Below, piece after piece: positions 26,991 to 41,027 of a stretch of 64,000 nt of DNA (positions within the stretch are counted from its first letter, which is position 1; each line of letters opens with the position of its first letter). The notes under the pieces were generated by a model. It saw nothing but the letters and a program-made list of their open reading frames with translations. It was not told where the DNA came from and made no database searches. A program made the translations under genes and the position numbers. This DNA comes from Augochlora pura (taxonomy: Eukaryota; Arthropoda; Insecta; Hymenoptera; Halictidae), in NCBI RefSeq assembly GCF_028453695.1, contig NC_135775.1, positions 27,810,545 to 27,874,544 of the forward strand, given 5' to 3'.

Positions 26991-27980
26991 CGACGAATTC
27001 TACTAAAAATTCGTTTCTCCTCGAAAATTGAAATAATTTAATTAAATCGGTTAAGCAACGTCGAAATATTCGATCCGCTAAAATGCAACCCCCTCCTTCG
27101 AGTCCTTCGTTTCCCCGTCGTTCTTTTCCTTCGTCTGTTTTGTTTGCGCCGTTCGTTCATTTCTTTTCCGACCGCAGTTCCCGCGTTTCTCGCTTCCGCG
27201 GGGATTGCGGCCGATCGTTTTCCCGCATGCGCCCGACCACACCCCCTTTCGAGGGTTCCCCAGCGAGCTCGTGACTTAGACCGATCCGCAATTTCCTTCG
27301 TTCCGCGAACCGAGCTGTTCCACGAACGCCGCGGACAAGATTGCTGAACAGGATTGCGAGCTAACCGATTGCCTTCGTTGCGACAAATTCGACTACCCCG
27401 CATAGGGCCGCATGGAGACGCATGACACGTTACCCGAAAATATTTTCGCAAATAAATAACCTTGACAGCTCGTAAAAAATTATGTTCCAATTTTTTTGGG
27501 CAACCGATGATGGAAGATGCATGCAACTACAATTAATAAAACATTAAAGTACAGGCAATTATACATGTACGAATTTAGGTCGATGTCCGACGTCCGCGGT
27601 GTTCAGAGACGCCTGGATTCGCAATATCGTTTCGCTGGAACGGCCGCGCTAATCCGCGGCAAACGGAGGTTTTGCGATTCCGTTCGGCGAAACGGGCAAA
27701 GGAATCGCAGAGGAACGCGGGCGTCGCGTTGACAAATTGCCGGGCAACCGGTATGGTAATCCGATAATAGAGAGCGCAGGTTGATTCGGGACTAACGAGA
27801 TTAATTATCTTGTTTGATCTTCTGACACTGGCCCCGTTAATGCAGTCGCGCCTGCCCACCCACAGCCAGCTGCCTGCCTGCCTCGCTAGCTGCCTCGCCA
27901 GGCTGCCTGCCTGACTGCCAGTCGAGCGGGTCTCGCTCGTGCCTAGACGCTTGTTACTCGGCACCTCGGCAGCCGCATTT

Positions 27981-28009
27981 CGAGCCGAGCCGAGCCGAGC
28001 CGAGCCGAG
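27981..28009 (+). repeat. CGAGC pentamer repeat
   Basis: About six copies; preceded at 27861-27922 by a CTGCCTGC-rich stretch. Confidence 0.88.
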
Positions 28010-30020
28010 AGGAGCAGAGAGGTGAGAGAAGAAGCGAGAGAGGGCCGGCGTCGCTTGTCGGTGAGCTCGATGAAGTTGATTTGTCGCGGTGCTGGCGTCT
28101 GAACTCCTATGCGATGCTGTCGCCGACGCCTCGTTTCGCTTTTTAGCTCGCACGCCGGCACCCGCCGAGTCCGCGACGAGGAATCCAGCGGATGATGTAC
28201 GACTTTTGACCGATGTCTCCGGAATCTGCAGTCCACCGGTATCCAGGATTCTTTTATATCCGGTACCTCGACCTGTCGATCGACCTTTCAGGGGTCTCAG
28301 GATCGAACCCTTTCCACCGCGTTACCATCTGCACGGCTTTATTCATGAATCCAACTTTTGTGTAGGAAAGATGCTGATCATTTACAGTTTAACTTCGTAA
28401 TTACTTTATGATAGATCATCGATTCTATTGTTTGTTGGAGGACCTTTCCTCCTACTGGGTTTAAGTGGACTAATCATACGACATTCAAGGTCTATTGAAT
28501 GCTTAAGTCTTTCCTTTCACAGAAAGGGTGGCTTTTACGACGCCCATCTGAACCAACTGCAGTTCGATTGTGTCAACGGGGGCTACGAACCCCAATAATT
28601 TCCCTATTACATCGTCCTACCGAATTATATAATTCTAAAGTTATGCATTTAACGATTGTCTCGTATTGAAATTTACTTAATTTACTCCTTGATTGGTCAA
28701 CAACCTTTTTGACTGAACAAACATACCAGTCGACTCGCGATAGAAAAGACGAAAAAGTATAATTTTTTAATCTTTTTATCATCTCAATCGATTGCGATGC
28801 GAACAACTTTTTATACGCCTATTCTATAAAAAAAAAAAACTAGTTCGCCCAACGTCCGAAAAATTGTCAAACGGTTTACCAATTATAAACCAATTGTAAA
28901 AAAGGTTATCCCGTTATCCCGAAAAGGCGTTATCGTCCGAAGTTGGTCGGACGGTTACCCCAATTTTGCGACGAAATCGACGACGTCCGAAAACCCGGCA
29001 GCCCCGCGGCCTCGAAAAGATTGTCAATCAAGGGAATTACGCGTAAAAAGAGAAGCCAAGCCCGATGGGCCGACGGTACCGATGGACCGAGGCAGCAGGT
29101 AAGTTCGTACCGGTTCGCTGTCGAAGGCTCGATTCTTTCGGAATCCCGGCAACTGCCATCCCAACGGTAGAACGGAACTCATCAGGACGAGAGGAAGTGG
29201 ACACGTCGGAACAATTTCCTTACACCGTCTCTGCCGCCACCGTGTCCACCCCCCTCGCGTCCTCCCGGCCTCCCTCTACAGCCCCGAAACCAGTTCGCTC
29301 GACCTTTCCGTTACTACCCTATCCTCCCGGCCGCTACTGAAATTTTGGCCCCTCAGCGATTGACCAATTTGCCAAATCGATTCACGTCGAAATGAACCTA
29401 CGTAATATCTCTAGAACCGGCGCGGCTCGGCGCTCCTCCCTCGCGTTCCTTCGCACAACCTGGCCACTCTGGACGGCCGTTTCCATTCCCCACGGCTCGT
29501 GCCGCACTCGGATTCCAAGCGTGACGACTTCTTTAATTGTTGCCCGCATCTCCATCGATTTTAGAGAAACTACTGATGCGACCAACTTGCGCGAAGCATT
29601 AATTTTTTGCTCGGAATTGAAAGGATTTCCTGGAATATCGCTCAGAGAATCCGAAGACTATAGACGATGGCGTGAATAATGTTTTAATTGGCATCGAGCA
29701 GGGGCGACGCTAGAGCGAAGCGCGTCGGTCCAAGACGAGCGAGGACCACAGAGTGGCTCGAAAATAGGAGTGCACCGAGGGCTAGCTAATATGCAGCCCC
29801 GGTCCATGGTTCAGGCGTTAATGACAGAGACCAATGGATCAATCGATGTTGAAAGCGCGGCGCGAAGGAATCCCAAGCAAAAGAAAGCCGGCAAAAGTTA
29901 ATAGGCTTCGCGCCACCGGGGGGCCAAAGAGAGACTTTCGTCTAGACGCAACAAAAGCCGCCGACATTTTTAATGCGACACGAAGCAGGAGGGTACTTAG
30001 TACCTAGCCCTCTCGGAGGC

Positions 30021-30060
30021 ACCTCTCCCCCTCCTCCTCCTCCCCCTCCCCCCTTCTCCG
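30021..30060 (+). repeat. CCT-rich pyrimidine tract
   Basis: Imperfect CCT/CCCCCT repeat. Confidence 0.8.
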
Positions 30061-31949
30061 CCTGCCCTGTCTGGCCACCCTCTAGATATTACCCTTTGGA
30101 ATAGCAGAGCAAAAATTATGGACAGCCGATAGGCCGGCAGCCGCTGCAGGGGTGCGTCTCATCCATTTAGGTCCATCACACATGGCTGGATGGGGTGAGA
30201 CTTACCCCGCAGAGGTTCTCACGTAGATTACAACCTCCTCGCCCTCCGCCCCCGGGGAACGCGAGCGCGTCGAGAAAGCACGAACGAACGCGAATATTCG
30301 CTCGTCCTTCGAGCGAAGCATCCCTTGGCTCTCCCGGCAAAGGGGTAATTTTGACCTATATCGTAGCATGCTGGGAATTAGAATGCCGCTGCACTCCTTA
30401 GAGATGCTGGGGCTTGTCGTTAATCAGCTGTGTTTCAGCCTATGCCAATTGGAGACCGTTGTCGCGACGAATGACGGGGCTAGTTTCTCGGAAACATTAA
30501 TTATAATTTGTACAGGGTGGAAGGGAAATTTATTTATTATTTTTGATCGGCTGCGAGTAAACGAATTTGTAGAATGCCGACGAAGTTATGATTATTTTGG
30601 AGGGGTATTCGAGATCGTGTGCGGCGAGAGGAGATCCGATTTGGCCCATTTCTCGGACGGAAGCGTGCCTCCGCGAAATCACGCACGAGCAGATTCGAAA
30701 GATCGTTCGAAGCTAGAGCAAGGGTCGGAGGGGGTGGCCTCTCTTTTCGAGGGCAGATTTATCGATTATTCCCGGTCCAGTGGTCCCCTTTCGGAGTGGC
30801 ACGCCTTGACGCTCGACATTTGTGTCTAGTATGTACACTGCACGCGAAATTTACGACGGCAAACATTCGTAATATCCCTTCTATTCGACAAGAAAAAGAT
30901 CCCGCGGCACCGGATTACAATTTACAACCCAGGTATCGATTATTCTACAATGCGCGGTAAATTATTACGCGTTAACCCTTCTCCGGTGGGGTTCGACCGA
31001 TCGATCATTGCACCGTGGGATCGTAAATAACAACATTATTTATGAAAGCCAAAGGTACACGATATTATTTACGACGGAATACTAAAATCAAATAACATTT
31101 GCGCTTTATAAATCGCTCGTGCCGCGCGGTAAAAGTGGCCGGTGCCGGTATAATTCGTGTTTCGTAAATCAACAAAAGCCCTGCAGCACCTGCGAGATTA
31201 ACGTTCTCGCGGGCCACCAACAAATCAGGAGGAATCATTAACGACCAATGACCGGCCACTTTTGGGACCCATTTTCGCCGCCGAGCCCTCTGTCAAGAAT
31301 CCACGAATTACAGTCGGCGCTGTGAACGTCGAAAAATGTCTGTACCGCAAAATAAGAAGACGAGCGCGCAGGGTCGAATAAATTCCCAGGGCGCGGACGA
31401 AGCGCTGGAAAAGAAACAACCAGGCAGATCTTAATGCATTTACGGCGTCCGGGAACATATTTGTAAAATTAGAGTTCGCCGGTCATAAAGAAGAATTTCG
31501 AAAAGCCCGAGAACAGCGCCGGCCATAGGTTCCGTTTAGCAACAAATTCCGCGAATACATTAACCGGCCGGCGAGCAGAGAGCACGCGAACGCGGAACGA
31601 GAACGACGTGGAAACCGGCGGTGGGAGCCGCAACGGGAGTTGGAGAAAGAGAGAAAAAACAAATCTTTTTCCATTAACATCATTTGCCGTGCGCGAAGCA
31701 CGCGGCTAGCCGCGCGTGCAACGCAGCCGGGCTGCGTGTGTCCGTATACAGGCTCGGGTATCCGTGTGCGCGCGCGGCGGACGAACACAGCCGCGCCTGC
31801 ACTCTCACCCTTCGTGCAGCCGTATTACGGTCGTCGGGGGTAAACCACCCTGGCCTCTAGGAGCCGAGAGCGGGAGCCCGCAGGGGTACGCCACGACAAC
31901 CCCCGTAGCAACCCCTCAAAATCAACCGAACTCCCCGCGTGCTCCTTTC

Positions 31950-31951
<2 letters not shown>

Positions 31952-31986
<35 letters not shown>
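31952..31986 (+). repeat. CT microsatellite
   Basis: About sixteen CT units. Confidence 0.93.
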
Positions 31987-33011
31987 CCTCCGCCGTCTCT
32001 CTCCGACCCCCTTCGAGCCTCGTCGAGCCCCTGCTCGCCGCCTCGCCTCTTCGAAGCAGCCCTTTCCGAAACTCCTGATCCGTTCTGTAGACGTTAATAC
32101 CGCGAGAGGTATCCGTCCGTGGCCTATTCTCGCGCCGAAACCTACTCCAACCGCGCCGCCACCCCTCGCCGAGGCTCTTGCGGGGCTAATACGAGCCCCC
32201 GCGATCCCAGAAACCGATCAATATGGATCCCAGCCTCCACGGATCCTTCGGTATACCCGGCCGCGGGTTTTCTCGCGGGGGAGGATGCGCGTTGAGATAG
32301 GTAATGGAGCTTTGTAACCCCCGGCGGTTTCGCCGGCTACTCCTGCCAGCAGTTTTTCCGTTCTCGAACGGCTGCCTTTTTCGAGAAAAGAGAAGCGGTT
32401 TCGCGTTCCGCGGGAATTATCTTCGAGACTCCAAGTGTTTGCTGCAAAGGAGGGGGCGGGCTCGTCAAAGTTGAAGATCAATTTTTTTCTCAGGCTCCGA
32501 TGACAAAATTATAAGCAATATTATACCTAGAGAAGACTGATGTAATGCGACAAAGCGCATGCATAATTCAGTCTCGAAAAGATCCATGAACATCGATGTC
32601 AAAGGAAAATTCGCTAGCAAGTTCAAAAAAGGTACATAGAATGTCGGCAGCGCACGGCGGAAAGTCAAAAATCGACCAGCTCTCCGAGAAGCACGCCGAA
32701 ACTCCACTTTGGAGAAGCAGCAAGTTCAAACAGCCCTGTGCGGAGCGGTGTCCGCGAAATGAAGTCCCCAAGTAAGGGTACAAAGGGTTGAAGGGTACGG
32801 TGGCGTCGAAATGGCCGATAAAATTCGGAAAGGAGGCAATATAGGTGTTCCAATATCCTCTCTGGGGTCCCTTCCGTAAGAAGAGTGTAATCCGGCGACA
32901 GGTCGGGCTATCGGCAAAAGGGATTGCAAATACGGTGGCGGTGACAGAGGGCGCCCTTTGCATTCAGGATGCACCGGCAAGTTAAGACTGAAGTTTGAAA
33001 CACAATCAAGA

Positions 33012-33057
33012 GCGAGAGAGCGAGAGAGAGAGAGAGAGAGAGGGGGAGAGAGAGAGG
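33012..33057 (+). repeat. GA microsatellite
   Basis: GA repeat with one GGGG interruption. Confidence 0.92.
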
Positions 33058-35332
33058 TGGATGAAGAGAGGATAAGGGGAGGAGAGGGGGCCCTATAAAG
33101 GGCAGCAAGCAACGGGGCCAGCAATAATGCATGCGGCGTGCATTCTACCCTCTGTGTAGATGGGGTTCTTTGTGCTAAGGGCTACGGAGCCAGAGGCTAG
33201 GGCGGTTGGATATACGTGGGGAGAGCTAACACCATTATCTAATACTCCTGGGTGCCCATATGTGGTGCTCCAGCTACGAGCCACCGTGCCATTCTCGAAA
33301 ACCTCCGAGCCACGGTCATCCCGGGGATCGCCACCCCAATTCCGAATCTCGAATCCGACCTCCCCTCGATTTCTTTTTATTATTCTTCCGCCCCGGCCAC
33401 CGTCTTTCCTGCCACCCCACCTCCTCCACAGCTCCTCCCTCCTCGCCACCTACCCCCGCCGGCTATTTACCTCGGTACCACCCTAATTACGGATAACAAG
33501 CGGCAAAGCGGACGCTTTGTTGTCGTCGGCGACCTACAATTCAATCGGACGGAATCGACGCTCGCCAGACGTTCGTCGATACCGATTCGATACGATTCGA
33601 TGCCCGAAGAAAAAAGGTTGCGCGACGCGTTTCCGACGGACGTTGACGGACCGGACGCGCCCGAACAGATTGAGAGGAAGCACTTTAATGTCGGATACTT
33701 TTGTTGATCCTGTTGGAAGGGGCCAGTCCGCCGCGCCGGGGGTAGTGTTTTATTGAAAATTTACGCGCGGTGGAAGGCGGAAAAATTCGTAGGGATGCCG
33801 ATCGGCCGCGCTGCGCGGCCCCGCGCCGCATCCACGAACCGATCGGAGATGCGATTGATGGCTGGATGAATGAGAGATGAACTGCTTTTGTGTTTAGCCG
33901 TGCCGAGCCGACCCGCGAGCCTCGTCTTTGTTCGCCGAGCAGTTTTGCCGCTGCGACCATTAAATAATACCGGATGGGCGCCGACGCGAGTACTTTGATC
34001 CGATCCTTTCCTGCTGCGATCGCCATTGCCGGCTGACAAATTAAATCGCGGTGAAAAGGTAACGCGTGCTAGAACATTTTCGGATATTACGCTTTTGCTC
34101 CCGCTTTCATTTGTGATTTACCCCCGTCGGTCGCGGCCCGAGCCAAAAGCCGGACCCGATTGTAGTTTTCCCATAAAATTGCAGCCCTCGAAAACGCGAT
34201 TTCCCCTCTCTTACCGGAACACGCGGAGCGAATACCCCCGAAATTGTACGGCATCAACTTTTGCAAGCAGGCATTTGTACTTTGAAGTTCGCGCGTGCTT
34301 GTTTCGCTGTTCGTCGATCGCCGCGCGGGCGAGCGGAAAACAATATTTTTCAACGAATCGGAGGTGTTGCAGATTCAAACCGCGGGTGAAACTTCGCGAA
34401 TTTATCGTCCTTTCGAACGAAACCGCGTTCTTTCCAATTAATCGATGACCGCGGATGTCCCCAGAATATTTATACGCCGCGCAAGTTCCCGAACTCGGGT
34501 CGACGACGAAACTGGCCGAGCGGCCGCTCGCAAAAAAATTGCTTTAGAGAAACAAAGGAAAAGGGGATCCGGTGGCAAGCAAGACCGTCCATAAATCCGA
34601 GTCGAGTGCGCGCGGAAGGTTCCGGTCAGCCTTAAACAAATTTCCGGGCTGTTGGCCGCAATAAAGGTTGGAAAAAGGAGGGTGGCCGGTTTCTTTGCGC
34701 GGCCGCCCCGTTCCCCCCGCGCGGCCTCGGCTAATTGTTTTATTGCGCGCGGAGAAATTAAATTAGCGCGAGAATCCAATTGATTGAATCGCAGCGGCCG
34801 CGGCAATCCTATCATTCGCGCCGTGGATCGGACACGGCCGACCCCGGACAATGGCTGGGCCCCTAATGAAGGGAACCGCCAGCCTGGCACGAGAGAGCGC
34901 CTAAATATTTACCGTCCGTTGTAGCCCGGATTAATTTTTCTCGTTTTCTCTCATGCACGCGCCTCGGTCGGGAAAAAATGGTCACGAGGGTATCTCGCCT
35001 CGAGGAGAGCTCGCACCTGCGTTCGCGACCCACGAGCGGCCCTTCGCGACCTATCGGCGAAGGAGAATTGGCCTTCCTAGGGCCAACCGGGAACATCCAC
35101 CTCGGCGGACGATATCCGCGAGGCCGTTCTAATTGAATTAATTTAGCCGTTTCGATCGTTTTGCCGCCACGAACCCGAGAGCGGAGCGCGCAACGCGTGC
35201 TGGAAACAAAGATGCCCGGATTTTCGGCGGTGGATAATACGATTTATCGGTGGCGCGAGGGGGGTGGTAATTGGCAGGCCGCGGATATCCGGAACGGGAA
35301 AAATGGAAGGCGAGCTTTTCGGCGGATTCCGC

Positions 35333-35333
<1 letters not shown>

Positions 35334-35368
<35 letters not shown>
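35334..35368 (+). repeat. CT microsatellite
   Basis: About seventeen CT units ending in CTGTCTG. Confidence 0.93.
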
Positions 35369-35372
<4 letters not shown>

Positions 35373-36589
35373 GTGCCGGCAATTACGCTCGCAGCCTGCC
35401 CCGGAGAAATTGGAAATTATAAACAGCCCGTTAACTGCGTCGCTCGTTAGCGGCCTCGCGGTCCCGGTAAACGGGATTACCGTTTTCACATTGTTCATCG
35501 TCCCATTTCGTGCCGGAGTCGCGCCCTTCGCCCATCGGCCCTCGGAAAACAGAGAGGCCCTTCGCGTGCAGCTTTACTCGACCGTGTAACAGATACAACT
35601 CGTTTCGGCTCGCAATTTTGATTCGACGTTAGCAGCTTGATCCCAACCCTTTATGCAGGACGCTTTCATTCTTTTATTCTCTTTCATCGCAATTATTAAA
35701 TTGTCTTGGAAGAAAAGAAAAATTAGCTACGTTCAACTAGCTGAATCGCATCGGTAAATTCCCGATTTTTGTTCCCGAAAGGATTTCCGTTTCGGACGAT
35801 CGCAGAATCGACTTCGGTGGCCACGGAGGCTAACCAAAAGCCCAGAATCCTTCGGTTCGAGGGACGCTCGGCCCGTTCACGAAACTTTCCGATTTCCCTC
35901 GATTTCCACACCGCTGCACGCTTCGCCAGCAAACCGGGGCGAAGCGGAGAGGTGGGAAAAAGACTCTGTTTCTAGGCGACTCGAGACCGCTTTTGTCACG
36001 CCTTGCCAGGTTATGTCGGGCAAACGAAGTGCTCGAAAGAATTGCGGCACCGTAGTAAATCGCAATGTTCGGCAACGTTTGGCCACGCGTGTCTAATTCC
36101 ACCGGCCGGATGCTGGCTAGGATTTCGGTTTCGAATACCTGAACCCACCGGCGGCCGCGTTCTGCGGACGAAGAAGATGTCGGGGAATCGGATTAAGGGA
36201 TTTCCTCTTTTCGAATCGCCCATAGAAACGCCTTTTTTCCTTTCCGCCAGTGGATTTCTTCTCGATCTCCTTTTGTGCAATGGTCATCTGCCGAAGCGAG
36301 CCTATACTACCAATATTTAGAAACTATTAGGAGAAGATCTGACTCTGCTTGCATGATCTTCTATTTATACTTTCGTTTTCGTTTATAAGACCACACTTTT
36401 TATTTATCTTGTTTTATCTCTTTATCGTCTCAGTTTATTTTTTCGTATATGTACTCGAGATATACTGATGGCTCAAAGTGTGAACCAATAATACAATCAT
36501 GTTTTTAGTCATGGTAAAGCTCGAAACCACCCCCGCATATTCAGCTAATTCTGCCAATTTTAGAATAAAAATAATGTAATCGAAGATAA

Positions 36590-36601
36590 GGGGGGGGGGG
36601 G
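36590..36601 (+). repeat. Poly-G run (12)
   Basis: Uninterrupted G homopolymer. Confidence 0.9.
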
Positions 36602-37094
36602 TGAAAATTACAGCCGAGGCTTCCGATGAATAATTTTGGAGCTCGATGATTTTGCCGCCCTACCTGACGATCGCGAAGCCACGCTTAGGAAACCCCTAGC
36701 CGTCGGTGCAGCGGAAGGACACAATGATGCCAATAAACGTGCTCCCCCGGTAATCTTGCGTCAAAGTCCTTGGCCAAGGAACTGTTACAGCTCGGTTGCG
36801 TCGCGCGCCCGGTAATATCGAGGGCCCGTTCTCCTATCCCTTGCTGCAACTCCGTCCGTGTAAATTATCCTTCTCGTTTGGTCTCGGCGTAAGAAACACA
36901 GAGCGAGCGTCGTGCAGCAAGGCGGTCCCCAATGGCGGTCGTCGGTGGCCGCGACAGCAGGCCACGCGCCATATAATTTTCCAAGGAGGCAAATAAAGAG
37001 GTGCGCTCGCGCCGTAAAAGTTTACGGGAGCTTTCTAACGCGGCGGACAAACCCGAGCGTACGACTCCCCATAAATTTGCTGGCAGTCACTCCA

Positions 37095-37127
37095 CCCTCC
37101 CTCCCTCCCTCCCTCCCTCCCTCCCCC
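37095..37127 (+). repeat. CCCT tetramer repeat
   Basis: About seven copies ending in a C6 run. Confidence 0.92.
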
Positions 37128-37397
37128 CGAACGAAGAAAAAGTGGGGAGCAGCACCGGAGAGCAAAAGAGCGATCGAAAAACGGAGGGGTGGGACAGAGA
37201 CAGACGGGGGGAGAGAGAGAGGCTCGCTTTGTCGTAAAGTTTCCCCGAAAATTTCACGAGGCACGCCGACACTCGACTTTGCTGGACTCTCTTCCTCGGC
37301 CTCTGTTTTCTCCTTTACGATCTTTCCTGAGGGAAAGCTCTCTCTCCTGCGAACCGTACAGTGAGCAGGTTTATAACACGGGAACGCTCCTGCCTCC

Positions 37398-37450
37398 GTC
37401 TCTCTCTCTCTCTCCCTCTCTCTCTCTCTCTCCCTCTCTCTCTCTCTCTC
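37398..37450 (+). repeat. CT microsatellite
   Basis: CT repeat with two CCC interruptions. Confidence 0.93.
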
Positions 37451-37650
37451 GTCCCCTGGACGGGGACTGACCATTCCCGCTCTCCGTCCTTCTTCCACGG
37501 CGGTGTCGTGCGAAACGTAAGATCCAGCGCACGAATACCAGACCAAGCATAAATATTCGCGCCAATCTCGGTGACAATGGCGTGAAAGACAGACCCAGTG
37601 ACCTAAAACCCTCGTAGCTTCCCATAGGCAGACCCAACCAAGCTCTGGCA

Positions 37651-37706
37651 TCCTCCCTCCTTTCCTTCCATCCTTCCTTCCTTCCGCCTTTCGTTCCTTC
37701 CTTCCG
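37651..37706 (+). repeat. CCTT-type imperfect repeat
   Basis: CCTTC units with scattered changes. Confidence 0.85.
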
Positions 37707-37934
37707 ACACAACTCCTCCGCCAGTTTTTCCGTTCCCGGACATCGTAAACGCGAACGGGAGCGACGCGATCGCGTCTCCATTCTTTCCGACTACTCCAGA
37801 CGCCATTGTTCTCCGTCTGTTTTCCCGAGGAAGTGTTACGGGGTGGCTTTATGGGTGAGCGAGGAGGGAATACGATTTCGCGAAGGATCATCGGGATGCT
37901 TGTTAGACAGCTGTACCCGGCCGTCATTAAACTG

Positions 37935-37970
37935 CTCTCTCTCTCTCTCCCCCTCTCTTTCTACTTTTTC
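37935..37970 (+). repeat. CT microsatellite
   Basis: CT repeat with a CCCC interruption. Confidence 0.85.
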
Positions 37971-40418
37971 GGAGCTTTTATTTATTCTAGGGGAGAGCCA
38001 TTGTTCTGCGGGTAGTTCCTCGGGGGAAGACTTCGCCAAGGAATTTGGGGTTATCTCGATTGCTCGTTCGCGAACTACATACTTTGGCGATGCTCCGGGA
38101 TTAGGGTCGTGGAAGTTGCCGAAACATTTCTTGCCCTGTGGGCCTTAATTCTTTGGAGAGTCTTCTTTCGAAAATTCATTCTCCATTTATTCGTTTCTAC
38201 CTTTTATTAATTTTTCCTAGAAATATTTGTCCGAATTATTCTCCCTATCCAATTCAAATCACGCTAACGTAGTTGAATTGATTGTTATGGTATAGGCAAG
38301 GTATTCTTAGAAAATTGGTCCTGCCCCAAAAAGATACTAATTTTCCAAAGGACGTATTTTCTTTCTCGCAGCCTGTCCTCTGAACTTTCGAAGATTCCCG
38401 TCGGTTTTGCCTCCCCCGACCAAAGACCAAAACGATGAGCATTCGGCCAGATAGACGCGGATCCCGTGGGACTCCGCACTTTGCGCATCGTTCGATGAAT
38501 GTCCCGGAAGAGACGCCGCTCGGTATTGCTCTCGCACCAGGATGCTGTCCATTATACGCGGCTACGGCATTGTCCTCGGGGACACAGTATAAGGTTACGA
38601 ATGATTGTCGTCCGGATTCCCGACAACGCGTCCTCCACGAGGATCGAAGACGTCTCAATTACCTGATCCTACCTGCGCTGACCTGTCGATCCACCCACTC
38701 TACGTGGGAGAATGCTCCTGCGAAGGGTGGCCGTGCGCTATTTTACTCGGCCGACCGAGAATTAGGAGACTTTTGCGTTCAGTCGGTCTCCCACCGACAC
38801 CATGGAACCCCGAAGAATTTCATACGCTTTGTGCGAATCGCTTACCCTTTCTCCCGGCTGTCCTCTAGATCGTTACTCTTGACGAAACTTAAAATAATAT
38901 CGCAAGCCACTAAAACCAAATTTTGTTGAAACATTTACAAATAGGAAGATATGTTCCAATCGTTGTTTCACCAAAGACTGATGGATCTATCACGAATAAA
39001 ATAACTTGGCTTGATATAAAGTATCGAAGAAACTCGTCTTAAATACAAGATGTTCTACCGTGGTGCGAGTAGAAAATTAACGTTAAGAATAAATGCCAAG
39101 GGGCTTCGAGAGATCGACGAAAGGAAGGAACAGATTTGGTCGGCTGAAAAATTGAATTTAGGTAAATGCCGTGGAGCTGACCAAGGCGGTAAAGTTTCGC
39201 AATTACCAGAGGCGACTACTATTTTCCAAAATATATGATCATGAAAGTATAGAGAAAGGTTGACATTGTTGTGCAGCCTGAAAAGGTTTCTCATGACGTA
39301 AACCCTAAGCGGAGGACGCTGCGAGTCCGGGTCCGCTAACGGTCCATCGACAGTCGCCGGCATAATTGAGTTGTAAGTGTAATAAATGCGTAACCAGCGT
39401 GGAGGCACGCCGGCCAAGGTCGAGCACGCCGCCTCAACCTTGGAGTCGCGTGGAAAGCGGAAAGGTAACAAACTTTCACAGGAGATCATCGTAGGGCGCT
39501 CGTGCCTCTCCCTTCCAGCTTTCAAATCCTCGTTCCGGGCCAGATAAAAGTTATTACCCATTTTTCGCTTGGCACAACAACCGAACCGACTCGTTTGCTT
39601 GGTCTCCGACTTTCTACTCCCAATTTACACCCTCTGTGCGATTCTCTCCGCAGTCGGAACGACGGCACGCCCTGCACATTTATTACGAACCTACTAAATC
39701 AGAATGGATCGGCACGGAGGTTTATTTACCCGTTATTGCACTTACCGTGCAGTAAAACTTGGCGCAGATGGCGGTGAATTGTCCACGCGACTCTGTCGAG
39801 TTTCTGTAAACGTTTTCGTTAGTTACATGATACCTGAATTGAGGTAACAGACTAAAGATTCGACAGAGAAGGATGAGGCACTCGAGGCGAAGCTCTATCG
39901 AATCTACCGTTTAATAAGTTAGCGTCCGAAGGAGAAAACATCGAATAAACATCCTCTGGCAATATAAGACTCGATAAAGCTCCGAGCTCGCATCTTTTAT
40001 GATAATCCAATATAAAATCGATCCCAGCTTGGTGCTAAATCATTCCGGATTCATTGACAGCAACTCCGCAATTATTGTAAATGTCTCTAACTCGGTTCGA
40101 ACATTTTCCCAGAGAACACAGAATTTTCAGGACGCGCCCGGAGTGACAGTTCGCAGCTGCACAGCCAATTGTTTTGCAATTACAATGCCCGGTAACGAGA
40201 GAGGAACGTACCCATTGGTGTTGCTTGCGCGAAACAATAACCAGAGCCGAGAAGTGTCCGAATACTTTTCTCGTGGCGGCAGCAGCATGGTGCCTCGGAG
40301 AAAGGTGGCGTATCAGAGCGTCGGTGGAGTATCAGAGGCCGATTCACCGAGGGCAGACGCGTTTTTCCCAGCCGGGCATGAATGAGCGCCGAGAGAGGAC
40401 CGAGAAAAGGGAGCGAGC

Positions 40419-40420
<2 letters not shown>

Positions 40421-40461
<41 letters not shown>

Positions 40462-40462
40462 G
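40421..40462 (+). repeat. GA microsatellite
   Basis: Nearly uninterrupted GA repeat of about 20 units. Confidence 0.93.
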
Positions 40463-40530
40463 ATTCGGTGGAAACCGCGCGGGATGAATGGACGAATGCG
40501 GGGGCGAAGGCGTTTTCACCTCGGATCGAC

Positions 40531-40570
40531 GGCGTTCGCTGGCGTTCTCTGGCGTTCGCTGGCTCTCGCA
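40531..40570 (+). repeat. GGCGTTCGCT 10-bp tandem repeat
   Basis: Four units, two perfect and two with one to four changes. Confidence 0.88.
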
Positions 40571-40640
40571 CGGTGACTCGACATAAATCACGGGAAATCT
40601 GCTTTATGCGCGCGAGGGCAAACACCGCGTTTTCCCGCCG

Positions 40641-40665
40641 CCCTCCCCTCCCCTCCCCTCCCCTC
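40641..40665 (+). repeat. CCCTC pentamer repeat
   Basis: Five copies; purine on the minus strand. Confidence 0.88.
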
Positions 40666-40780
40666 CTCCGCGCGCCTAACTCATCGACAATACACCTTGG
40701 ACCGACGTGTAACCGTCCGAGGCTTGGAGAGAGCCGGATCGCATAATAAACGCGCGCGCGGGCGCGCGAGCGGGCCGGGG

Positions 40781-40812
40781 CCGAAGCGGACCGAAGCGGA
40801 CCGGAGCGGGCC
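40781..40812 (+). repeat. CCGAAGCGGA 10-bp repeat
   Basis: Two perfect copies and one with changes, next to a GC-alternating stretch at 40751-40770. Confidence 0.8.
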
Positions 40813-40960
40813 AGAGAGAGCGGGCCCCGCGACCAGATAGATGCAACGTCCTGGAAAAACGCAAACTCCCCGGTAAATAAAGCCGTATTCTGGGTGCCGG
40901 GCAGCTCGACAAAACGCGAGATAAATGGACGGCCGGCCGTGTGGTGCACGCGCTGCTCGA

Positions 40961-41027
40961 TTCTCTCTCTCTCTTTCTCTTTCTCTCTTTCTGTCCCTCT
41001 CCCTTTCACCTCTTCTTTCTCTCTCGG
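40961..41027 (+). repeat. CT-rich microsatellite
   Basis: Imperfect CT/CTTT repeat. Confidence 0.85.

Larger units (their letters stand above)
24301..29700. other. Gene-free region
   Basis: Contains 9-bp and 5-bp tandem repeats, a GA tract, and a distinctive block at about 26760-26990 with TAAT, TTTATAG and TGACCTCA-like motifs. A short ATG frame in good context (25498-25650, 50 codons) has no recognisable product. No gene is supported. Confidence 0.5.
29701..36600. other. Gene-free region
   Basis: Pyrimidine or GA tracts at 30021-30060, 31952-31986, 33012-33057 and 35334-35368 alternate with balanced DNA. An AT-rich block with T-rich and TTTAT motifs lies at 36330-36560. Frames up to 165 codons lack any recognisable domain. 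Confidence 0.5.

Noticed and set aside
27861..28009. Repeat cluster as a CRISPR-like array
   Set aside because: Units are 4-5 bp tandem repeats without spacers, and the DNA is eukaryotic.
37022..37927. 301-codon minus-strand open frame
   Set aside because: Built on CT/GA and CCCT repeats read as Arg/Glu and Gly/Arg runs; no domain, and overlapping frames are equally open.
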